Shown: positions 40,288-49,722, numbered from the stretch's first letter. The stretch is DNA of 64,000 nucleotides from Methanococcoides sp. AM1 (GCF_900774055.1 NZ_CAAGSW010000005.1:307131-371130); one strand, 5' to 3'. Translations and numbers: made by a program. Notes: generated by a model not told the origin, from the letters alone.

Positions 40288-40905
40288 ATGGGCGCAAAAG
40301 ATGTAAAACCAACTCGATCAGAACTCATTGAGCTGAAGAGGAAGATCAAGCTCTCAGAAGGTGGCCACAAGCTACTGAAGATGAAGAGAGATGGTCTTAT
40401 CCTTGAGTTCTTTGATATCTTAAGCAAGGCAAAGGATGTACGCTCAGAGTTGGATGCTGCCTATGAAAAGGCCAATGAGAAGATCGGTATCGCAGAATCT
40501 GTGGAAGGCAGGATGACTGTCAAATCCACAGCATTCGCAATGAAAGATGCACCTCAGATCGAGCTCGAAAGCCACAACATCATGGGCGTAGTAGTGCCAA
40601 AGATCGAATCCTCAAGTGTGCGTAAACCCATAAACAAGCGTGGATACGGAATTCTTGGAACAAGCTCCTACATTGATGAAGCCGTCGATTCATATGAAGT
40701 CCTGGTTGAAAAGATCATTCTGGCAGCAGAGATCGAGACAACCATGAAAAAGCTTCTTGATGATATCGAAAAGACAAAAAGGCGTGTCAATGCACTTGAG
40801 TTCAAGGTCATACCTGAACTGAAGGAAGGTATGAGTTTTATCAGTCTTCGTCTTGAAGAGATGGAAAGAGAAAACACGTTCCGCTTGAAGAGGATCAAAG
40901 CATAA
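40288..40905 (+). CDS. ahaD: A1Ao ATP synthase subunit D
   Basis: 205 residues, largely two long antiparallel helices. It starts with the family pattern VKPTRSELIELKRKIKLSEGGHKLLKMKRDGL. It forms the central shaft that rotates in the A3B3 head. SD GAGGG lies before ATG 40288. It is followed nine bases later by the small ahaG frame. Confidence 0.97.
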   Translation: MGAKDVKPTRSELIELKRKIKLSEGGHKLLKMKRDGLILEFFDILSKAKDVRSELDAAYEKANEKIGIAESVEGRMTVKSTAFAMKDAPQIELESHNIMGVVVPKIESSSVRKPINKRGYGILGTSSYIDEAVDSYEVLVEKIILAAEIETTMKKLLDDIEKTKRRVNALEFKVIPELKEGMSFISLRLEEMERENTFRLKRIKA

Positions 40906-40914
40906 GGCTTTCTC

Positions 40915-41088
40915 ATGCAGCACAAATCCTCTGATCGGCCAAACCTGGCCGACAGACTTTTTTTTATTTTAACACAGCCCGAAAATCTAGCTCGCATATT
41001 GAGATGGGCATGGATAGTTTCACTTGGGATGCTTGTTCTGGGATATCTTTTGATTTATTTCAACCTTAAGTCTTACATAAATCTGTAA
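40915..41088 (+). CDS. ahaG: Small membrane protein in the ahaG position
   Basis: 57 residues from ATG 40915, nine bases after ahaD. A basic start (MQHKSSDRPNLADRLFFIL) precedes one transmembrane helix (about residues 32-50, AWIVSLGMLVLGYLLIYF). Position and topology match ahaG, the small last gene of the Methanosarcina mazei operon ahaHIKECFABDG. Its product has no proven role in the enzyme. A stem-loop plus eight T bases lies within its first 17 codons, so expression may be attenuated. No clear ribosome binding site is visible. Confidence 0.6.
   Translation: MQHKSSDRPNLADRLFFILTQPENLARILRWAWIVSLGMLVLGYLLIYFNLKSYINL
40935..40965 (+). terminator. Stem-loop with T8 run, inside the ahaG frame
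   Basis: TCGGCC (40935-40940) and GGCCGA (40947-40952) form a six-base stem around AAACCT, with T8 at 40958-40965 and four more T after one A. This is the strongest intrinsic-terminator-like element at the end of the ATP synthase operon. Confidence 0.7.
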
Positions 41089-41293
41089 GTAGTGAAAGTG
41101 TCAGTTAGTGCAAATAACTTGGACTCATTACCATTATTATAATCAGTAAGCCTTAAATAAAAATCAAACATATAATAAGCAGAGCTATGTAAATTTAACA
41201 AAATCGTTGTGTCTTCTGAGGAACATAAAGAGCTTGCTTACGAGCTCAATGATTCCGGAGAGCAATTATATTAAACTCAAAAGTTGGTCTGTA

Positions 41294-43390
41294 ATGAGTG
41301 AACTGCCGTGGGGAAATAAAAAAGAAAAGGAAGATACATCTCCTTTTGATACAGCAGATGCTGGTTTTCTGCTAAATAAAGCCGTTATCCCAATAGTAGA
41401 TCCGAAAAATAAAGATCTGGACACTATTGCTGATAGTAATGTCCATATCAATCCAGTAGACCTGCAAGATCCCAGACCAGAAGTATTAACTATCGATGGA
41501 ATAGAGAATCGAAAACTGGAATCTGTCGATACTGACATACAGCCTTTTTTTAAAATTGAAAAAGACACAGAGGATCTGAAAACAAACAGTATTACGAATA
41601 ATAACGATAAAGATCCCCTTAATGTGATCACTGCTACAGCCGATGAAGAGATAATTCCTGAGAAAATTACCGGGTCAAAGAAAAGATCTTTGCCATTGTT
41701 TGAACCGAACCTCCCATCAGAAGATGACATCAACACCTCATTTTTACCTTATGGGGATCAAGCACCCTTTAATGAAGATTCAAATAGCCCACTTCAAAAC
41801 CTTGAAGAAAAACCCTTCGAAAACATACCGGAAAATACAATATCCAATCCCTTCAAGCCGCCTGAAACCATAAAAAGCTCCCAGGCTAATAAAGAAATAG
41901 ATACAGGATCGGAAACACCATTATTCCCGCCAGCAGCATCTAACATGGTACCAGATCTGAAAACCGAAGTCTCAGAGGCAGATAATAAAGTTAGCAAAAA
42001 TGGAACAGGAATCTTGGGATTGATCACAAACACATTCAAACGATTTACTCACAAGAAAAAACTTCTTGATAGAATAGAAGAATGGCAACCTCCGGTAGCA
42101 GAAGTTCAGACCGAGGAGGACATTTCGGAACCAGTAAAAAGAAATGTGAATCTCACTTCTGATAAAAAAGAGACAATACCTTATGAAGATACAGATACTC
42201 CAACATTAGAAGAGATCAGAACGGTAATTCCTATTGACCCGCAAAACATTGAGAATGCGCCTGAATGGGATCCCACTGCCATTCAATTTGAGAACTTCAC
42301 ATCAGAAGGAACAGCTGGAATGGAGGAAACAGAACATGCAACCACCACAGTTGACCCGGATAATGATCTCAATACTGGAAACTCTTCCAAAGACATACAA
42401 AAAATAAAAGATGAACTTGCCTATTCAAAGCAGGGTAATGAAGATCTCAGCAAAGATATTAAACAACTCTCAGGCACGATAGAGACGCTTGAAGACTCTA
42501 TCGATTCCATGAAACGAGATGAGGATAAGTCCAATTCTATTATCAATATGAGAATCGACGAGTCTGCAGAGAAGATAGAATTCCTGGAAAACCGTCTCAG
42601 TGAATTTGAAACGACACTGGAGAACATTCACACCGATAATGCTGAACTCAAGACCGGGCTTATCAACATTGAGCAGAACATCGTGGAACTTACAGGATCT
42701 TATGGCATTATGCTAAATCAGATGCAGAAAATAACAGAATTCGGCAATTCACGGTCTGCAGAAATATTTGAGACAAATAAGCGCATCGATGAACTGGACC
42801 AGACACTTGCTTCAATGAACAGCATACAGAATGAAACCAAAAACAGTATGCTTGAACTTTATTCAGTCACTTCTGGCCTGATAAAAAGTGTGGAAAACAC
42901 ACATAATACAAATAAGGAACTCAGGTCAGACAGCGAAGAAAAAACTCAATTAATTAAGGATGAAATTTTGTCACTAACCGATTTTGTTGAGAAGGAATTT
43001 AAGAACCTTGGAGCAAGAAGCTATCGTGCAAATGGTGAAAATGTCCAGCTGAACAATATAATCAAAAACTCCACCAATATGAAACTCTGTATGGAATGGC
43101 TTGAATTCCTTATGGAACTTGTCGGACAAAACCACCTCACAGATATCCTTTCCTACTATGAGGAACTTGGATGGATCAGCGAAGATGTTCGCCTTGAACT
43201 TATGCGATATGCAGAAGGTATCGATTATTACATCGAGAAATCCGACTGGAAGCTCGCACCCGATGATCATGTGAAATCCATCTGGTTCATCGAACAACTC
43301 GCAGGACTTAAAGTCGACAAAAATCGTTTGTCCATAGTCGAGAAAAATATCAAAAAAGTTAAGAAGGGTACAGAGATATATGGTATATGA
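41294..43390 (+). CDS. Large coiled-coil protein with C-terminal ArlD/E (FlaD/E) domain
   Basis: About 698 residues from ATG 41294 (the frame opens earlier and no strong SD decides). Residues 1-390 are disordered, acidic and Pro/Ser/Thr-rich, with an internal basic patch NTFKRFTHKKKLLDRIEEW. About 395-590 is a long coiled coil. The last about 110 residues match the ArlD/E domain closely: MKLCMEWLEFLMELVG, YYEELGWISEDVRLELMRYA and DDHVKSIWFIEQLAGL. No transmembrane helix. This domain normally belongs to the archaellum ring, but here it heads a cluster of pilin-like genes 34 bases downstream. Its role in a second filament is an inference. Confidence 0.8.
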   Translation: MSELPWGNKKEKEDTSPFDTADAGFLLNKAVIPIVDPKNKDLDTIADSNVHINPVDLQDPRPEVLTIDGIENRKLESVDTDIQPFFKIEKDTEDLKTNSITNNNDKDPLNVITATADEEIIPEKITGSKKRSLPLFEPNLPSEDDINTSFLPYGDQAPFNEDSNSPLQNLEEKPFENIPENTISNPFKPPETIKSSQANKEIDTGSETPLFPPAASNMVPDLKTEVSEADNKVSKNGTGILGLITNTFKRFTHKKKLLDRIEEWQPPVAEVQTEEDISEPVKRNVNLTSDKKETIPYEDTDTPTLEEIRTVIPIDPQNIENAPEWDPTAIQFENFTSEGTAGMEETEHATTTVDPDNDLNTGNSSKDIQKIKDELAYSKQGNEDLSKDIKQLSGTIETLEDSIDSMKRDEDKSNSIINMRIDESAEKIEFLENRLSEFETTLENIHTDNAELKTGLINIEQNIVELTGSYGIMLNQMQKITEFGNSRSAEIFETNKRIDELDQTLASMNSIQNETKNSMLELYSVTSGLIKSVENTHNTNKELRSDSEEKTQLIKDEILSLTDFVEKEFKNLGARSYRANGENVQLNNIIKNSTNMKLCMEWLEFLMELVGQNHLTDILSYYEELGWISEDVRLELMRYAEGIDYYIEKSDWKLAPDDHVKSIWFIEQLAGLKVDKNRLSIVEKNIKKVKKGTEIYGI

Positions 43391-43423
43391 ATCCATGCAT
43401 CCGGAATTCCCCAGAAAGGAACA

Positions 43424-43939
43424 GTGAAGAAAATGAACAAACCTAATCTGCTCAAAAGAAACCTTCGGAGAGATACCGAAGGACAGGTAACCATCGATTA
43501 CCTAATAGGAATTACCATATTCATTGTTGCATTATTCTTCATATTCCAATATTCAGCAGGGCTTTTCACACCATTCCAGTCCAACTCTGACGAGGTCACA
43601 CTTGTTGCGGACCGTGTTGCGACATCCATCACTGAGAAAGAGATCAGTGCAGGAAATATAAATACACCAAATCTTATTGATGGAAACAAGACGGTGGAAT
43701 ATTTTGATCAACTTTCCACTGACATCGGCTACAAAGATGAAGTCGGTGAATTGGGGTTGAGAGGAGATTACCATCGATATGAACTTAATGTGACATTAGA
43801 GAACAGTACAGAAGTACGTATGGCAGGAAAAGCACTTCCATTTTCCAATAATATCGGACAAACCAAACGTATTGTCCTTATTGAAGATTCTGATACTGGA
43901 GAAACTGAAACAGCCATACTGTCAGTAAGAGTGTGGTAA
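43424..43939 (+). CDS. Pilin-like protein 1 (DUF7287-like)
   Basis: 171 residues, start GTG 43424 after AAAGGA (ATG 43433 is an alternative). The class III-type signal has a basic part LLKRNLRRDTEG, then QVTIDYLIGITIFIVALFFIF, with Gly before Gln as likely cleavage point. The pattern resembles the haloarchaeal DUF7287 pilin-like family. A beta-rich domain with sequons follows. It is the first of seven pilin-like genes in a row and one base separates it from the next. Confidence 0.72.
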   Translation: MKKMNKPNLLKRNLRRDTEGQVTIDYLIGITIFIVALFFIFQYSAGLFTPFQSNSDEVTLVADRVATSITEKEISAGNINTPNLIDGNKTVEYFDQLSTDIGYKDEVGELGLRGDYHRYELNVTLENSTEVRMAGKALPFSNNIGQTKRIVLIEDSDTGETETAILSVRVW

Positions 43940-43940
43940 G

Positions 43941-44549
43941 ATGAGATCTCTAAGATTATTTGACATTCGAGATGATCAGGGCGCACAAATGCATACACTT
44001 GAGGCCATAATGGCTGCAACCATAATGGTAGTTATAATTTTATTCGCAGTCCAGGCAACGTCGCTTACACCACTCACTTCATCAACTGCAAACGCCCACA
44101 TTGAATCCCAGATATACATAATTGGACAGGATATGCTAACTGCGCTTGACCATGCTCCATATGGACAGAACTCCGACCTGAAAAAGGATATTGTTGACTG
44201 GAATGGGGAGATGTATGTTTGGAACGGCACACATTATCAGTCCGATGATAATAAAAATAATTCACTTGATGGACCTGTAGTAGATATGCTGGAACTCGTT
44301 GCAGTTGAGAATGGAATTGCTCACAATATTCAATTCAGTTATTCCACAGCTTCAGGAAGAGAAAATTACTATATATACAATGGAGATCCCTCTGACAATG
44401 CTGTAATTATCTCAAGGAAAGTATTATTGTCAGACTCAGATGTTGGAAATACTACATCCTATGAAACAACTACCGGAATACCAGACATTGATACTACAAC
44501 TGCTCTCTACAATATAGTCGATGTGAAACTTACATTATGGCGTATGTAA
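43941..44549 (+). CDS. Pilin-like protein 2 (DUF7288-like)
   Basis: 202 residues. DDQGAQMHTLEAIMAATIMVV followed by ILFAVQATSLTPL resembles the haloarchaeal DUF7288 family (GQAHTLE motif before one hydrophobic helix). Gly at about residue 14 would precede the cleavage site, and the Glu in HTLEA is the pilin Glu5-like residue. The remaining 160 residues form an exported domain with sequons. It follows pilin-like 1 almost without a gap. Confidence 0.72.
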   Translation: MRSLRLFDIRDDQGAQMHTLEAIMAATIMVVIILFAVQATSLTPLTSSTANAHIESQIYIIGQDMLTALDHAPYGQNSDLKKDIVDWNGEMYVWNGTHYQSDDNKNNSLDGPVVDMLELVAVENGIAHNIQFSYSTASGRENYYIYNGDPSDNAVIISRKVLLSDSDVGNTTSYETTTGIPDIDTTTALYNIVDVKLTLWRM

Positions 44550-44569
44550 AATAAATAAGGGATGTTAAC

Positions 44570-45391
44570 ATGAGAAAGTTCGATGATTCCGCACAATTGC
44601 TGTTACTTGCCGCATTTGCCATAGGGTCCACACTGGTTATTTCAACAATACTGTTGAGCAATATCATCTATGCAAGCAACATGGCATCTGAATCCGCCAA
44701 TGATATTAGTAATTATGAGATCTCTAACATTGTCCAGATGACAGATGAAGCAACACGTGCTGCCTACTACAATACTAATAAGAGTGATACTGAAATTGCC
44801 AAATATATGGACAGCTATGCAAATGAAATATCATCCATATATGCATTCCGTGGCCTTTCGTTGTCCTTTGATGACAGTAACCTTACTGATGCATATTTTA
44901 CGGAAAATGGACTTTATGACGGTAACTCAGACTGGTTTGTCGTTAAAAATGTAAATCGTACAGATGTATTTACCATCGAACTAACAAATACATCCAAACT
45001 TGGAAATGCATCAAATGCATATGAAGTGCATGCTATAAATCAATCTGGAACTATCTGGTCCATGAAAGTCTACAATGATAGCAGCAATATCAATATCACT
45101 GTAAATAATATTACGCATTCAAAACCACTTAGCATATATATGCTGAATATCACTGGTAATAAAATTGACAGCGATTTAATGAATTTTAAGTTTGTCACCT
45201 CTACACAAAATGAAACTTATAAGATCAAATTTGTGAACTCAAGCAATGCTATGGGACATTACTCAATCTACGGCGGACTTGCAGATGGAGACACATTTGT
45301 TGAAGAAAGATATAAAGTTATCAATGCAACGATCAGTGTAGCTTCCAGCAATAACAAGATCAATGTATCAATACCTATCACAGTACCATGA
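44570..45391 (+). CDS. Pilin-like protein 3 (DUF7261-like)
   Basis: 273 residues. The N-terminal FDDSAQLLLLAAFAIGSTLVI and IIYASNMASESAND resemble the DUF7261 family that follows DUF7288 genes in haloarchaea. One N-terminal helix, then a large exported domain with more than ten N-x-S/T sequons, so heavy N-glycosylation is possible. The ribosome binding site is weak. Twenty bases separate it from gene 2. Confidence 0.7.
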   Translation: MRKFDDSAQLLLLAAFAIGSTLVISTILLSNIIYASNMASESANDISNYEISNIVQMTDEATRAAYYNTNKSDTEIAKYMDSYANEISSIYAFRGLSLSFDDSNLTDAYFTENGLYDGNSDWFVVKNVNRTDVFTIELTNTSKLGNASNAYEVHAINQSGTIWSMKVYNDSSNINITVNNITHSKPLSIYMLNITGNKIDSDLMNFKFVTSTQNETYKIKFVNSSNAMGHYSIYGGLADGDTFVEERYKVINATISVASSNNKINVSIPITVP

Positions 45392-45400
45392 GGATCGAAC

Positions 45401-45874
45401 ATGAAGCAAATATTCCATGATAACGAAGCTGTAGCAACCTCTGTTGGATTCATACTCACTTTTTCAATAACAGTAATCACTTTTATACTTGTTATGAATG
45501 CATCCTACGACATGATGGATCAGGCAGAGCAGACGGTCATGAGAGAAGAGTTCGAGATTCATGGAAATAATATTGCACTCCAGCTTACAGAGATAGAAAC
45601 TATGGTGAACATTACCAGCAATGCAGGCGGAGAAATTGATGAGATAAAATATGAGATGCTATTACCTCTGAAAGTAGCAAGTGACTATTATTCTGTTGAA
45701 TTTTCAAACCAGACCAATGAGATGATATTTGAGTCTCATGGACGTGACGAAACAAGAGTGAAAATACCCTATGAACTGAGAAACATCCAGCTAATGAGTA
45801 CTAACATAAGCAGTGCTTCAGAGAACCATTACATGATCTATAACAGCACATCAAATATGGTTGAAATCCACTGA
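45401..45874 (+). CDS. Pilin-like protein 4 (DUF7266-like)
   Basis: 157 residues with the archaeal pilin-type start HDNEAVATSVGFILTFSITV. This matches the AVS-x-x-x-G class found in DUF7266/DUF1628 pilin-like proteins, with Ala before Val as likely processing point. The exported part is short and beta-rich. It is nine bases after gene 3 with GAGGAT upstream. Confidence 0.7.
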   Translation: MKQIFHDNEAVATSVGFILTFSITVITFILVMNASYDMMDQAEQTVMREEFEIHGNNIALQLTEIETMVNITSNAGGEIDEIKYEMLLPLKVASDYYSVEFSNQTNEMIFESHGRDETRVKIPYELRNIQLMSTNISSASENHYMIYNSTSNMVEIH

Positions 45875-45897
45875 TCAACTCAAAGGTTCTGATATAT

Positions 45898-46674
45898 ATG
45901 GTAAGAAAAAATATAATTGAATCGGAAAATGCAGTATCAGAAGTAGTTGATGTAGTACTTATACTTGGAATCATGCTCATTGCAATAACTGTGATAACAG
46001 TGGCAGGATTTCCAGCCCTTCAAAACATTCAGGAAAGCGGACACCAGGAAAATATCAGGCAAAGTTTTATAGTTCTTGGAGAGAACGTGAATAAGGTCGT
46101 CTTTGACAATGCACCTTCCCAATCCGTGGAGCTGAAAATGTACGGAGGAGGAATTTGGATCAGCAGTGACAGCTATATGAATATGACATTGGAAACATGG
46201 AATTCTTCTATTTCTGCAAAGGAAAATCAGACAGCAATAGACGGTCAGATGAGATCTTTACAGAACGAATATGAAGGTACAACCGTCTCATATGAAAATA
46301 CCGGGGTTTGGGCAAAATACCAAACTGGCGATGCTGTAATAGTAAGAGACCCACAGTTTATTTTTAACGACAATTTACTTGTGGTACCTTTTGCCCCGAT
46401 TCGGGGAACAGATGGAATTGCAGGGGAAGGACTTATACGAGTAATAGCAACCGAAGATGGCATTCCTGCGGTCTACACCTATCAAAATGTTTCAGCAGTT
46501 GATATCAAGATCAACAGTGTATACTATACCGCCTGGGAAGACTACTTGAGAGACAATCTGGAAATGCAGGTAGAAATAAATGATACAGAATCCAGTGTAC
46601 ATGCATATAAAGAATATACTGAAAACATTGATGTATATGTACTAAAATCATCAATTGATATTAGTATCGAATGA
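45898..46674 (+). CDS. Pilin-like protein 5 (DUF7289-like)
   Basis: 258 residues. ESENAVSEVVDVVLILGIMLIA is a classic archaeal pilin N-terminus, with an Asp where Gly is usual (VVD for VVG). The exported domain shares features with the two large downstream proteins: a Q-x-F-x-x-L-x-x-x-V-x-K-V segment after the helix, a GGG-x-W site and WAKYQTGDAVIV. It is 23 bases after gene 4. Confidence 0.72.
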   Translation: MVRKNIIESENAVSEVVDVVLILGIMLIAITVITVAGFPALQNIQESGHQENIRQSFIVLGENVNKVVFDNAPSQSVELKMYGGGIWISSDSYMNMTLETWNSSISAKENQTAIDGQMRSLQNEYEGTTVSYENTGVWAKYQTGDAVIVRDPQFIFNDNLLVVPFAPIRGTDGIAGEGLIRVIATEDGIPAVYTYQNVSAVDIKINSVYYTAWEDYLRDNLEMQVEINDTESSVHAYKEYTENIDVYVLKSSIDISIE

Positions 46675-46690
46675 GGGGGAGGTATAACAG

Positions 46691-48115
46691 ATGAAATACC
46701 TTAGAAAATTGTACACATCATGCAATGCCGTTTCATCTGTTGTTGGATCATTGCTCATATTTTCAATTACAATCATTTGCATTACTGTGATGTTTCTTTA
46801 CAGTGTCCCCGTGATTGCTGAGATGCAGGACGATGCTGAAGCACAAAAAGTAGAGCAGGCTTTCACAATTCTTGACTCACGTATAAGTAAAGTGGCACTT
46901 GGAGAATCTCCCCTACAGACAACATCTATAACCCTTGGCGAAGGCAGCATAAATGTAAACGGACCGGGTGAAGCTGATAAAAGCAGGATGACGATCCAGA
47001 TCATCAATCAAACTGATAATACAAAAGAAGAGTTCAATTGTTCACTGGGAACTATAGAATATATCAAAGATGATCGAAAAGTAGCATACGAAGGTGGTGG
47101 AGTATGGTCCAACTATGGATCAAAAGGTGGAACCGTTATGGTATCACCACCAGAGTTCCATTACAATGGAGTAACGCTCACATTACCAATAATGACTATT
47201 GATGGCATGTCATCATCCAGCGGTAAAGGTGATGTAGATATTGCTGTCACTTCTGACAACAAACCACACATATTGTACCCGAATGTATCAGCCTCTGTTC
47301 TAAGAAAGAATCCCGTTGTCCATGACAAGATCATTGTCTACATTGAAAGCCAGTATTACGATGCATGGGCTGACTATGCAGATACGTTGGTCTATACCAG
47401 TGCAACACTCGATGATGCAAACGAAACAGCCATTATCGAGTTCTACACAACCCCTCCAATGGGAACATTTAGTCTCACCAATAAGATAAAAATGGGTCAG
47501 GTTAATGAATCCAGTTTGCAACCAGTCCAGGATTTCAACTTTCATTTTGAAGCTGCAAAATCTCAGGGACTAAACCCAAAAAAGTATGAAATGATAGCAA
47601 CTTCCAAAACAAAGACATTGGTATATAGTTTACAAAAAAAGGGAGGTGCCGATCAATTGGAACTTTATGTAACCTATATGGATACATCGATAGGTCCTGA
47701 CTATATCGAACATTGGGAAGGTATAGATGTATTTCCGATAGATGGAAAACAAGCAGATGAGTTCACAAGTGTAGATCTGCTAAACGAATCTTTCATTATG
47801 GAATATAATCCACCCCTACTGGATGGTGCAGATACAGATTTCTCGTGGGGACCTTCCGGAACTACAAGTGAACTACCAAATGTTGTGATCAATAAAACAT
47901 CAGGTTATGATCAATACACACTTGATGACATCACACAGCATTATATAAAACTGATGACAAAAGAAGATCTGATCGAATTCACCCTGGATGGTGGATCACA
48001 GGACCCTATGGATTATAGTACATCCAAGGTTACTCTCAATTATGATTCACTGGGAAATGTTATTACCTATCTACACGTCACTCAAAATGAGTTGAATGCA
48101 TACGTAGTAAATTGA
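46691..48115 (+). CDS. Pilin-like protein 6, large (DUF7289-like), paralogue of protein 7
   Basis: 474 residues. The signal region YTSCNAVSSVVGSLLIFSITI has a Cys just before the AVSSVVG pilin motif. After the helix, AQKVEQAFTILDSRISKVALGESPLQT and YEGGGVWSNYGSKGGTVMVSPPEFH are almost shared word for word with protein 7. The exported domain is beta-rich with several sequons. It lies 16 bases after gene 5 with GGGGGAGG upstream. Probably a minor pilin or surface adhesin. Confidence 0.75.
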   Translation: MKYLRKLYTSCNAVSSVVGSLLIFSITIICITVMFLYSVPVIAEMQDDAEAQKVEQAFTILDSRISKVALGESPLQTTSITLGEGSINVNGPGEADKSRMTIQIINQTDNTKEEFNCSLGTIEYIKDDRKVAYEGGGVWSNYGSKGGTVMVSPPEFHYNGVTLTLPIMTIDGMSSSSGKGDVDIAVTSDNKPHILYPNVSASVLRKNPVVHDKIIVYIESQYYDAWADYADTLVYTSATLDDANETAIIEFYTTPPMGTFSLTNKIKMGQVNESSLQPVQDFNFHFEAAKSQGLNPKKYEMIATSKTKTLVYSLQKKGGADQLELYVTYMDTSIGPDYIEHWEGIDVFPIDGKQADEFTSVDLLNESFIMEYNPPLLDGADTDFSWGPSGTTSELPNVVINKTSGYDQYTLDDITQHYIKLMTKEDLIEFTLDGGSQDPMDYSTSKVTLNYDSLGNVITYLHVTQNELNAYVVN

Positions 48116-48252
48116 ACTCGACATAATATAAATGCTGGATCCCAACCAGCAAAAACTCCATTATACTTCACAAAAGGATAAGTATGCTGAGAGTATAAGT
48201 TAATGTAGTAAAACGTTTGATTATCAAGTTTATATATTTAGGATTGGTGGAT

Positions 48253-49644
48253 ATGGGGACAAAACAAAGACCATTTGACTCTTGTAAAGCGGTTTCTTCA
48301 GTTGTTGGATTATTATTGATGTACTCACTTGCCATCGTTGCCGTTGGTATTATATTAGTATATAATGTCCCTGTACTCAATGATATGCAAGACAATGCAA
48401 AGGCACAAAAAGTAGAGCAGGCTTTTACGGTTATGGATTCCAGAATGAGTAAAGTGGCACTAGGAGAATCCCCCCGCCAAACAACTTCCGTATCCCTTAT
48501 GGGTGGTGGTATTAGTGTAAACGGTGCAGGTGAAGCGGAACGAGGCACCATGACCATCCAAATCATCAATACTACAACTAATATGAAAGAGGAGTTCAAC
48601 TGTTCATTAGGTACCGTAGAATATGTCAAAGATGATCGAAAGATAGCGTACGAAGGTGGCGGGGTATGGTCAGATTATGGACCGAAAGGGGGAACTGTTA
48701 TGGTATCACCACCTGAGTTCCATTATAATGGGGTAACACTCACATTGCCAATAATGACCGTAAATGGCAACTCGACCGCATCCGGTACAGGTAATACAGC
48801 GATTAATGTCATATCTGACAATCATCCATATGTATTGTACCCGAACACTTCGCTTTCCGTCAATAGAACAAATCCTACAGAACATCTTGATAAAGTTATT
48901 GTCTATATCAAAAGCGACTACTATAAAGCATGGGCAAACTATGCCAATTCAATGACCTATACCAGTACAACACTGGATGATGAAAACAAAACAGCCATTG
49001 TTTCCTTCACCACACAACCCCCAATGGGAACACAGCCTCTCACAAGCAAACTAAAAGTAGGCCAAGTATGCCAAATAGAACACCCTGTAAATGAATTCAA
49101 TTTTTACTTTGAAGCTGTAGCCCCAGGAGGACTAAACCCAGACAACTATGCGGTGACAGCAATTTCCGGAACTCGGACACTCTCATATGATTTGCAGAAA
49201 AAACTAGGAAACAAGCAATTGTATTTAGAAGTCACCTATGAGGATACCGCTGCCGGTTCCAATTATATAGAAAAATGGAAGGGACAAATAAATTATCCTG
49301 TCAACGGCAGCAATGCTGACCAGAATTCAACTGTGGATTTCACAAATGATTCATTTATGATGGAATATATACCGCCAACCAAAGATGGTTCTGACCCAGA
49401 CTTTTCGTGGCCCGATGATGAGATCGACGATGGAAATGTATCATTCTCAATCGATGATCTTACACAGCATTACTTCAAACTGATGACAGAGGATAGCCCT
49501 ATTGTGTTCAATATTGGCACCAATACAGGCAAAGATCCAGTAGATTACAGTACATCTGAAGTTACTATCGATTATTGTGGACTGGGGAACTACATTACCT
49601 ATCTGCACATCACACAAAATGAGCTGGATGTAACTGTAGAGTGA
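48253..49644 (+). CDS. Pilin-like protein 7, large (DUF7289-like), paralogue of protein 6
   Basis: About 463 residues from ATG 48253, preceded by GGTGG; the frame is open further upstream. The N-terminus SCKAVSSVVGLLLMYSLAI repeats the Cys-plus-AVSSVVG pattern of protein 6, and identity between the pair is roughly 60 per cent by eye along the whole length. A 137-base gap and a TATA-like TTTATATA at 48229-48236 suggest its own promoter. The pair arose by tandem duplication. Last gene of the cluster. Confidence 0.75.
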   Translation: MGTKQRPFDSCKAVSSVVGLLLMYSLAIVAVGIILVYNVPVLNDMQDNAKAQKVEQAFTVMDSRMSKVALGESPRQTTSVSLMGGGISVNGAGEAERGTMTIQIINTTTNMKEEFNCSLGTVEYVKDDRKIAYEGGGVWSDYGPKGGTVMVSPPEFHYNGVTLTLPIMTVNGNSTASGTGNTAINVISDNHPYVLYPNTSLSVNRTNPTEHLDKVIVYIKSDYYKAWANYANSMTYTSTTLDDENKTAIVSFTTQPPMGTQPLTSKLKVGQVCQIEHPVNEFNFYFEAVAPGGLNPDNYAVTAISGTRTLSYDLQKKLGNKQLYLEVTYEDTAAGSNYIEKWKGQINYPVNGSNADQNSTVDFTNDSFMMEYIPPTKDGSDPDFSWPDDEIDDGNVSFSIDDLTQHYFKLMTEDSPIVFNIGTNTGKDPVDYSTSEVTIDYCGLGNYITYLHITQNELDVTVE

Positions 49645-49673
49645 AGCTAAAAAAACTAATTAAAAATCAAATC

Positions 49674-49701
49674 GGGTCATAGAACAATTAACCTATGACC
49701 C
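49674..49701. terminator. Bidirectional terminator between pilin cluster and DUF gene
   Basis: GGGTCATAG and CTATGACCC form a perfect nine-base stem around a ten-base loop, flanked by A-rich and T-rich runs on the two sides. It sits in the gap between the converging genes ending at 49644 and 49723. Confidence 0.7.
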
Positions 49702-49722
49702 AAAAATACTATTTTTAATTCC

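Noticed and set aside
48168..48629. 153-codon minus-strand frame over the start of pilin-like gene 7
   Set aside because: Antisense to a gene whose paralogue is encoded just upstream; no start signal and biased composition.
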